From Sporichthyaceae bacterium (GTDB taxonomy: Bacteria; Actinomycetota; Actinomycetes; JACCYY01), in NCBI GenBank assembly GCA_013696235.1, contig JACCYY010000298.1, forward strand, positions 1-10,480: 10,480 bases of DNA. Reading direction: 5' to 3'. The translations under genes and the position numbers were made by a program. The notes under the pieces were generated by a model that saw nothing but the letters and a program-made list of their open reading frames with translations, did not search any database and had not been told where the DNA came from. This document shows, piece after piece, positions 6,146 to 10,480 of the stretch. Every line of letters starts with the position of its first letter. Position 1 is the first letter of the stretch.

Positions 6146-6943
6146 ATGACCACGGGACCGCGCGCGACGCAGGCTGGCCGTCGAGCGCGTGCGCGGCGCG
6201 GTGTCGTGGTCACGGCAGCCGGTCCACAGATGCACGGCGTGCTGCACGACCTGGCGCTGCCCACGTTCGAGCGCTTCGCGGACCGCTGGAACTACGACCT
6301 GCACGTCGAGCAGATCGCGGTCGACGGCGCCGGGGCGGACGACGGTGCCCAGCAGGCGAAGTGGACCAAGATTCGCCTGCTCCGGCAGGCTCTCACCCGA
6401 TACCCGCTCGCGCTGTGGGTCGATGCTGACGTCCTGCTCGTGCGGTCTGACGAGGACGTCGCCGAGCACCTGCACCCGGAGCACTTCCAGGCACTGGTGA
6501 TCGAGCAGGTGCCCTACGAGCACCGCGTGAACCCGAACACCGGCGTCTGGCTGATGCGGTCCGGGCCGACGGCGTTCGCGTTCCTCGACGCAGTCCAAGA
6601 GGCGGGTCCGCAGCCGGGGCCATGGGCCGACCAGGGCGCGGTCCTCGCGGCCCTGGGCTGGGACCGTGGCGACGAGCGCTATCACTGGGCCGGGCCGGGT
6701 GCCGGGAACGCGTTCCAGGCGGCGACCAGCTGGCTGCCGACGGGCTGGAACCAGCCCTACCTCGGCGGCCGCGACGACATCCACCTCTACAACGGCTGCG
6801 CGGCCTCCTACCAGGGCCGGCCGGTCGTGCCCGACCCGTGCGCGCTGCACTTCATGGGGATGACACCGAGCGCTCGCTACCGCCACATGGCCGAGGTGCT
6901 CCAAGCGGACGGGAGCTCGGCGCCCGCCCGCGCTGTGGGCTGA
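6146..6943 (+). CDS. Glycosyltransferase-like protein (GT34/GT8-like, DxD motif)
   Basis: Predicted 265-residue soluble protein with features of GT-A fold retaining glycosyltransferases. KWTKIRLL (72-79) is followed by LWVDADVLLV with the metal/nucleotide-sugar DAD motif at 93-95. NTGVWLMRSG (131-140) and WADQGAVL (160-167) resemble the NxGxxLxR and DQ motifs of GT34 (GMA12/MNN10) proteins. ALHFMG (233-238) supplies a late His as a possible metal ligand. The ATG at 6146 is clear: AGAAGGGAG (6133-6141) lies just upstream. The first 20 residues are basic and there is no obvious signal peptide or membrane segment. Donor and acceptor are unknown. It starts 102 bp after menB on the same strand, so read-through or an own promoter are both possible, and it converges with menA. 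A link to menaquinone is not evident from sequence. Confidence 0.75.
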   Translation: MTTGPRATQAGRRARARRGVVVTAAGPQMHGVLHDLALPTFERFADRWNYDLHVEQIAVDGAGADDGAQQAKWTKIRLLRQALTRYPLALWVDADVLLVRSDEDVAEHLHPEHFQALVIEQVPYEHRVNPNTGVWLMRSGPTAFAFLDAVQEAGPQPGPWADQGAVLAALGWDRGDERYHWAGPGAGNAFQAATSWLPTGWNQPYLGGRDDIHLYNGCAASYQGRPVVPDPCALHFMGMTPSARYRHMAEVLQADGSSAPARAVG

Positions 6944-6982
6944 CGCGCTCCGACGGTCAGGCTCGGCGCGGTCAGGTCAGCC
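6938..6982. terminator. Inverted repeat over the convergent stops of the glycosyltransferase and menA
   Basis: GGCTGAC (6938-6944) and GTCAGCC (6976-6982) are complementary and each contains the stop codon of one of the two converging genes. Inner GCGC segments could extend the pairing with bulges. A bidirectional terminator is possible, though neither strand shows a T-tract. Confidence 0.25.
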
Positions 6983-7849
6983 GACGGCGAGGCCGAGGGC
7001 CAGCAGGGCGGCGAGGACGAGCTCGAGCCGCCCGGTGTCGCGCAGGACCGGCACCAGGGCCGGCCCACGTGCCCCGCCCAGGACCGCCCGCGCGGACGCG
7101 ACGGCGAGCGGCAGTGCGCCCAGACCGAGCAGGGCCCATCGCGTCGCCACGACCGCGAGCAGAGCGACGCCGGCGAGCGCGACCACGAGCAGCGCGAGGT
7201 AGAGCTGCCGGGTCCGGAGATCGCCGAGCACGACGGCCAGGGTGCGCTTGCCGGCGGCCGCGTCGGTCGGGATGTCTCGGAGGTTGTTCACCACCAGGAT
7301 CGCGCAGGCCAGCGCTCCGATCGCCACGCCACCGACCAGCGCGGCCCCGACCCACCGCTCGGTCTGCACATAGGTCGTCCCGATCACCGCGACCAGCCCG
7401 AAGAACAGGAACACGCTGGCCTCACCGAGCCCGCGATAGCCGTAGGGACTCGGCCCGCCGGTGTAGGTCCAGGCCGCGGCGATGGCCACCGCACCGACCA
7501 GCAGGAGCCACCACGACGTCGTGATCGCGAGCGCGAGACCGGCCACCCCCGCGATGCCGAACGCCAGCAGCGCCGCAGACCGCACCGCGGACGGCGCGGC
7601 CAGCCCGGACCCGACCAGGCGACGCGGTCCGACCCGGTCGTCGTCGGTGCCGCGTACGCCGTCGGAGTAGTCGTTCGCGTAGTTCACGCCGACCTGCACC
7701 GCGAGCGCGACCACGAGCGCCAGCAGAGCCGCCCCCCAGCGGAAGGACCCCGCCCAGGCCGCGACGCCGGAACCGACGAGCACCGGCGCGATCGCGGCCG
7801 GGAGCGTACGTGGACGGGCCCCCTCGACCCACTCAGCGACCGTGGTCAA
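6977..7849 (-). CDS. menA: MenA, 1,4-dihydroxy-2-naphthoate polyprenyltransferase
   Basis: UbiA-superfamily integral membrane enzyme that joins the polyprenyl chain to DHNA and makes demethylmenaquinone. 290 residues with about eight or nine hydrophobic segments. The first Asp-rich motif is NYANDYSDG (56-64) followed by TDDDRVGPRRLV; the second is NNLRDIPTDAAAGKRTL (188-204). GGPSPYGYRGLGE (131-143) is also typical of MenA. The start is the TTG at 7849-7847: the ilvA-like stop TAG lies in the same frame two codons upstream, and TTG gives the expected N-terminus MTTVAEWVEGARPRTLPAA. No ribosome binding site is visible. Only 3 nt separate it from the upstream dehydratase stop, so translation probably depends on coupling to that gene. 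Confidence 0.95.
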   Translation of the reverse strand: MTTVAEWVEGARPRTLPAAIAPVLVGSGVAAWAGSFRWGAALLALVVALAVQVGVNYANDYSDGVRGTDDDRVGPRRLVGSGLAAPSAVRSAALLAFGIAGVAGLALAITTSWWLLLVGAVAIAAAWTYTGGPSPYGYRGLGEASVFLFFGLVAVIGTTYVQTERWVGAALVGGVAIGALACAILVVNNLRDIPTDAAAGKRTLAVVLGDLRTRQLYLALLVVALAGVALLAVVATRWALLGLGALPLAVASARAVLGGARGPALVPVLRDTGRLELVLAALLALGLAVG

Positions 7850-7852
7850 CGA

Positions 7853-8812
7853 CTAGCCGGTACGGGACAGGGCGGCGGCGAGCAGGGCCGGGTCGATGTT
7901 GCCGCCGCTCACGACGGCGACCGTCCGGCGAACCGGCGAGAGCCGGCCCGACCGGAACGCCGCCACGGGCACCGCACCGCTGGGCTCGGCGACCAGGCGG
8001 GAACCGAGGGCGAGCACCTTGACCGAGTCGAGGATCTCGTCCTCCTCGACCGTGACGACGTCGTCGACGAGTTCACGGATGTGCGCCCACGGCAGCTCGC
8101 CGACCTGCGGGGTGCGGAGCCCGTCGGCGATCGTGCGGGAGACCGCGTCAGCGGCCCACATCACCCGCTCGCCGCGGCGGAAGCTCTCCGCGGTGTCCGC
8201 GGCAAGTGCCGGCTCGACGCCGATGACCTGCGTGCGCGGCGAGAGCGCCTTGATCGCGACGGCGATGCCGGAGACCAGACCACCTCCGCTGACCGGCACC
8301 AGCACCCGGTCGATCTCGTCGACGTCCTCGACGAGTTCGAGCCCGATCGTGCCTTGGCCGGCGATCACGTCGCGGTGCTCGAACGGCGGCACGACCACCC
8401 GGCCGTAGCGCTCCGCCAGCTCCTCGGCCGCACTGGTCCGGTCAGCCGCCGGGACCCGGACCACCTCAGCGCCGAGCGCGAGCGTGGCGGCCACCTTCAC
8501 CTCCGCCACGCCGTGCTGGATCACGATCGCCGCGGGAACGCCGAATGCCCGCGCCGCGTAGGCGACGGCCTGGGCGTGGTTGCCGCTCGAGTAGGCGACG
8601 ACGCCGCGATCGCGTACGTGACCCGGAAGCGCGGCGATCATGTTGTACGCGCCGCGGATCTTGAATGCGCCGACTGGCTGCAGGTTCTCCGCCTTGAGCA
8701 GGAGGCTCGTCCCGGGCGGCGACCAGGCCGCGGGAAGCACCGGCGTTCGGAGCGCGACCCCGGACAGCCGCACTGCCGCGGCGCGGATCTCATCCAGCGT
8801 CACCAACGTCAT
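7853..8812 (-). CDS. Threonine/serine dehydratase (PLP-dependent, no ACT domain)
   Basis: Fold-type II PLP enzyme expected to deaminate threonine to 2-oxobutyrate or serine to pyruvate. 319 residues with no C-terminal regulatory domain, so it resembles catabolic dehydratases rather than feedback-inhibited biosynthetic IlvA; a serine racemase-like activity cannot be excluded. The PLP lysine is Lys51 in AFKIRGAYN; SSGNHAQAVAYAA follows (about 75-87); the phosphate-binding glycine loop is VSGGGLVSG; VVSGGNID lies near the end. The start is the ATG at 8812-8810, with GGAGGAG (8824-8818) just upstream. It overlaps the Lrp-type gene by 4 bp (ATGA) and is followed after 3 bp by menA, which places all three in one transcript. 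The open frame continues further upstream antisense to other frames without family match. Confidence 0.92.
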   Translation of the reverse strand: MTLVTLDEIRAAAVRLSGVALRTPVLPAAWSPPGTSLLLKAENLQPVGAFKIRGAYNMIAALPGHVRDRGVVAYSSGNHAQAVAYAARAFGVPAAIVIQHGVAEVKVAATLALGAEVVRVPAADRTSAAEELAERYGRVVVPPFEHRDVIAGQGTIGLELVEDVDEIDRVLVPVSGGGLVSGIAVAIKALSPRTQVIGVEPALAADTAESFRRGERVMWAADAVSRTIADGLRTPQVGELPWAHIRELVDDVVTVEEDEILDSVKVLALGSRLVAEPSGAVPVAAFRSGRLSPVRRTVAVVSGGNIDPALLAAALSRTG

Positions 8813-9336
8813 GCCATCTCCTCCGGGGGGTCGGCCGGGCGCACGGGCTCGGCCTCGGGCGACGCGACGGGAGCCGGGACCGGGACCGGGACCGGGACCG
8901 GGACCTGGCGATGCTCCCACTTCGTCGACAGCACGACCGTGGTCCGCGTACGTGCGACCCCGTCCACCCGCTGGAGCCGCCCGATCGTGGCCTCCAGCCC
9001 GGCCACATCGGGAACCCGAACCTTGACGATGAACGCGTTGTCGCCGGCGACGAAGAAGCAGTCCTCGACCTCGGTCACGGCCGAGAGCCGCTCGGCGACG
9101 TCGGCGAGCTCGGCGGAGTCGGTCTGGTGCACGCCGACCAGCGCGGTCACCGCCAGCCCGGCTGCGATCGGGTCGACCGCAGCGTGATAGCCGGTGATGA
9201 TCCCGCGCCGCTCCAGCCGGCGGACCCGGTCCTGGACGCTCGGCGCGGACAGCCCAACCAGCCGCGCGAGCTGGGCGTAGCTCGCTCTTGCGTCGGCCCG
9301 GAGCGCCTCCACAAGCTGTCGATCGATCTGGTCCAC
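8809..9336 (-). CDS. Lrp/AsnC family transcriptional regulator with a Pro-Val repeat tail
   Basis: DNA-binding regulator of the feast/famine family. Residues 1-60 are the winged helix-turn-helix domain (IDRQLVEALRADARASYAQLA, then LSAPSVQDRVRRLERRGIITGY); residues about 63-140 form the RAM ligand-binding domain (VTALVGV, VEDCFFVAGDNAFIVKV). Residues 145-157 are VPVPVPVPVPAPV, followed by a Pro/Glu-rich end to residue 175; typical family members stop near 150. The start is the GTG at 9336-9334 with AGG about 5 nt upstream. It overlaps the dehydratase by 4 bp. Lrp-type genes beside an amino-acid enzyme often control it, with the amino acid as ligand; here the operon would also include menA. That regulation is inferred from position. 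Confidence 0.92.
   Translation of the reverse strand: MDQIDRQLVEALRADARASYAQLARLVGLSAPSVQDRVRRLERRGIITGYHAAVDPIAAGLAVTALVGVHQTDSAELADVAERLSAVTEVEDCFFVAGDNAFIVKVRVPDVAGLEATIGRLQRVDGVARTRTTVVLSTKWEHRQVPVPVPVPVPAPVASPEAEPVRPADPPEEMA
8874..8905. repeat. Hexanucleotide microsatellite (CCGGGA)5CC
   Basis: Five perfect head-to-tail copies of CCGGGA plus CC. On the minus strand it encodes alternating Val and Pro in the tail of the Lrp-type regulator. The unit keeps the reading frame, so slippage would only change the length of the tail. Confidence 0.95.
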
Positions 9337-9438
9337 CGCGCCTGCCGATCCGGCCCGCCATCGCGGCGTTGCCTACTGTTCGAGCCGATGTGGCCGGTCT
9401 CACCCGGAAGAAATACCACTCCGATGCTGTTCATACCT

Positions 9439-9444
9439 TAGAAT
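9439..9444 (+). promoter_or_regulatory. Possible -10 element for the 43-codon gene
   Basis: TAGAAT at 9439-9444 resembles a sigma-70-type -10 hexamer and lies in one of the few A/T-rich stretches of the window, about 60 bp upstream of the small gene. No good -35 hexamer is seen 16-18 bp upstream, so the call is weak. Confidence 0.3.
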
Positions 9445-9452
9445 CACAGGTG

Positions 9453-9471
9453 CGATGCCATCCCGGCATCG
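9453..9471. promoter_or_regulatory. Inverted repeat in the region between the Lrp-type gene and the small gene
   Basis: CGATGCC (9453-9459) and GGCATCG (9465-9471) are a perfect 7-bp inverted repeat around ATCCC. It lies just downstream of a possible -10 on the plus strand and about 117 bp upstream of the regulator start on the minus strand. It could be an operator for the regulator itself or a 5' UTR hairpin of the small gene. Confidence 0.4.
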
Positions 9472-9488
9472 ACTGAAAACTTCTTGAG

Positions 9489-9494
9489 AAGGAG
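9489..9494 (+). promoter_or_regulatory. Strong ribosome binding site of the 43-codon gene
   Basis: AAGGAG at 9489-9494 lies 8 nt upstream of the ATG at 9503. This is among the best Shine-Dalgarno sequences in the window and is the main reason to accept the small gene. Confidence 0.7.
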
Positions 9495-9502
9495 CGCATC
9501 CC

Positions 9503-9634
9503 ATGTACAGCCTCGAGCTCGCTCGCGCGAACGTCGACGAGCTGCTCCGAGTTGCTCGCAAGTCACGCGGCCGCGACCAGGTCCCGACGATCGACCGGTT
9601 CCGGTTCACCGCCCTGCGCCGCCTCACCCGCTAG
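9503..9634 (+). CDS. Small basic protein of 43 residues, unknown function
   Basis: ATG at 9503 with AAGGAG 8 nt upstream and a TAG stop at 9632-9634. The protein begins MYSLELARANVDELLRVARK and ends with FRFTALRRLTR. It is rich in Arg (10 of 43), with a possible amphipathic helix in the first 20 residues and no membrane segment or signal peptide. Third codon positions are almost all G or C, as expected for a gene here. It does not resemble a family I know. It is divergent from the Lrp-type regulator and converges with the PLDc_N gene, with no plus-strand gene after it in the window, so it is not an obvious leader peptide. It could be a stand-alone small protein or, less likely, a chance frame. 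Confidence 0.6.
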   Translation: MYSLELARANVDELLRVARKSRGRDQVPTIDRFRFTALRRLTR

Positions 9635-9651
9635 CCGACTCACCCACCGAC

Positions 9652-10113
9652 TCAGCTCCGGCTGACGGGCTCGTCGCCCGGCCCGTCGATCGGTCCGTCC
9701 CCCGGCCCGTCCTGCGCACGCGGGTCTCGCGCGTCACGGGCCGGACCTTCCTGGTCCGGCCCAGACGCCCCGCGAAGGTCGCTCTCGCGCTCGGTCAGCT
9801 CGCGCTCCCACGCCTCGAGCCGTCGGCGCTCGTCGTTGGTCCGGTCCAGCCCGGCCAGGAACATCGGGTCGTCGTCCGGCGCGGCCGGACGGCGCTGCAC
9901 GGCCCCGCCGGTCGGGCGCGCGCCACGGCGCTCCCGGCGAGGGCGGCCGGCGACGAACCAGGCGACCGGGCCGACGAGCGGCGCGAGCAGGATGAGCAGC
10001 ACCCAGACGACCTTGGGCAGGTTGCGGACCTCGTGCTTGTCGGTCCGGATGCACTCGATGATGCAGAAGATCGACGCGCTGAGCACGGCGAGCACCAAGA
10101 GCACGCGTGGCAC
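9652..10113 (-). CDS. PLDc_N domain membrane protein
   Basis: 153-residue protein with two membrane helices: about residues 2-20 (VLLVLAVLSASIFCIIE) and 34-55 (KVVWVLLILLAPLVGPVAWFVAG). The pattern of a loop with RTDKHEVRNLPK between the helices, then GPVAWFVAGRPRRE, matches the phospholipase D N-terminal membrane domain (PLDc_N). No HKD catalytic domain follows; the rest is a hydrophilic tail with a charged helical stretch (TNDERRRLEAWERELTERE) and a Gly/Asp/Pro-rich end. Small stand-alone PLDc_N proteins are common in actinobacteria and their role is not known to me. The GTG at 10113-10111 is chosen because GGGAGG lies about 9 nt upstream. It follows ccsB on the same strand after 82 bp and may share its transcript. 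Confidence 0.85.
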   Translation of the reverse strand: MPRVLLVLAVLSASIFCIIECIRTDKHEVRNLPKVVWVLLILLAPLVGPVAWFVAGRPRRERRGARPTGGAVQRRPAAPDDDPMFLAGLDRTNDERRRLEAWERELTERESDLRGASGPDQEGPARDARDPRAQDGPGDGPIDGPGDEPVSRS

Positions 10114-10195
10114 CGGTGATTCCCTCCCGCTCGCCGACCCATGACCCGAGACCGATCAGCGTACGTTCTTCCGGCGGCTCCTGCTCAGGCGCGGG

Positions 10196-10480
10196 CTACA
10201 GCCCGGCGTACGAATGCAGGCCCGGGATGAAGATGTTCACCCCGATGAAGTTGAACAACATCGTCAGGTAGCCGACCAGCGCGATGCCGGCCGCCCCGCG
10301 GCCCCTCCAGCCGGCTGTCACCCGAGCGTGCAGATACGCCGCGTAGGCGACCCACGAGACGAACGCCCAGGTCTCCTTCGGGTCCCAGCCCCAGTACCGC
10401 CCCCAGGCGTACTGCGCCCAGATCGCGCCGGCCATGACGGCGAACGTCCAGATCGGGAACGCGACCGCGTGCAGCCGGAA
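10196..10480 (-). CDS. ccsB: CcsB, cytochrome c biogenesis protein (C-terminal part, start outside the window)
   Basis: The last 94 residues of a CcsB/ResC-type membrane protein, which with ResB/Ccs1 transports and attaches haem to c-type cytochromes (system II). The visible part holds a conserved periplasmic His in FRLHAVAFPIW, then YAWGRYWGWDPKETWAF, the haem-handling WxWD signature of the haem-handling protein family, then two membrane segments and NIFIPGLHSYAGL at the C-terminus with another conserved His. The frame reaches the right window edge in phase, so the gene begins beyond 10480. Its stop (TAG at 10198-10196) is 82 bp before the PLDc_N gene. Confidence 0.95.
   Translation of the reverse strand, partial: FRLHAVAFPIWTFAVMAGAIWAQYAWGRYWGWDPKETWAFVSWVAYAAYLHARVTAGWRGRGAAGIALVGYLTMLFNFIGVNIFIPGLHSYAGL

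Noticed and set aside
5015..6904. A long minus-strand frame that would extend Prs at its N-terminus
   Set aside because: It runs antisense through menB and the glycosyltransferase, and Prs proteins begin near MPVRDIVVFSG. The extension is a GC-driven shadow.
8081..9187. A 368-codon plus-strand frame opposite the dehydratase and regulator
   Set aside because: It is the complement of two clear genes and its translation contains only low-complexity and repeat-derived sequence such as GTGTGTGT.
8813..9403. Upstream extension of the dehydratase frame
   Set aside because: It overlaps the Lrp-type gene in another frame and has no homologous content; the ATG at 8812 has GGAGGAG upstream and gives a normal N-terminus.

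Overview
The window is high-GC DNA with densely packed genes, strong G/C bias at third codon positions and frequent GTG/TTG starts. This fits a high-GC actinomycete. The men genes sitting beside a PLDc_N membrane protein and the cytochrome c assembly gene ccsB, and a MenB very like the mycobacterial enzyme, point the same way. I cannot place it below class level; a Propionibacteriales-type organism is only a guess.

The theme is menaquinone (vitamin K2) biosynthesis. From left to right: menD (minus, 3' part cut by the window edge); an unusual non-coding block of about 840 bp (1044-1882); menC (minus) and menE (plus), diverging with only 21 bp between starts; a divergent ribose-phosphate pyrophosphokinase paralog (minus, convergent with menE); menB (plus); a GT34/GT8-like glycosyltransferase (plus); menA (minus); a PLP threonine/serine dehydratase (minus); an Lrp/AsnC regulator (minus); a 43-codon gene (plus); a PLDc_N two-helix membrane protein (minus); and the 3' end of ccsB (minus).

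MenD, MenC, MenE and MenB carry isochorismate to 1,4-dihydroxy-2-naphthoyl-CoA, and MenA adds the prenyl chain in the membrane. MenF, MenH, the DHNA-CoA thioesterase and MenG are not here. Prs makes PRPP and is not a pathway step. The regulator, the dehydratase and menA form a tightly coupled minus-strand operon (4-bp overlap, then a 3-bp gap), so menA is probably co-transcribed with an amino-acid catabolic gene under an Lrp-type regulator. CcsB belongs to system II cytochrome c maturation, linking the block to the respiratory chain that menaquinone feeds.

The least explained parts are: the 1044-1882 region, with a run of DnaA-box-like 9-mers, at least nine small hairpins with mostly TTCG or CTCG loops, a 64-bp tandem duplication and a 15-bp perfect inverted repeat; the Asp/His-rich insertion in MenD; the non-canonical Prs; the Pro-Val repeat tail on the regulator, encoded by a hexanucleotide repeat; and the 43-codon gene with a strong ribosome binding site. 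I saw no CRISPR array, insertion sequence, tRNA or rRNA.
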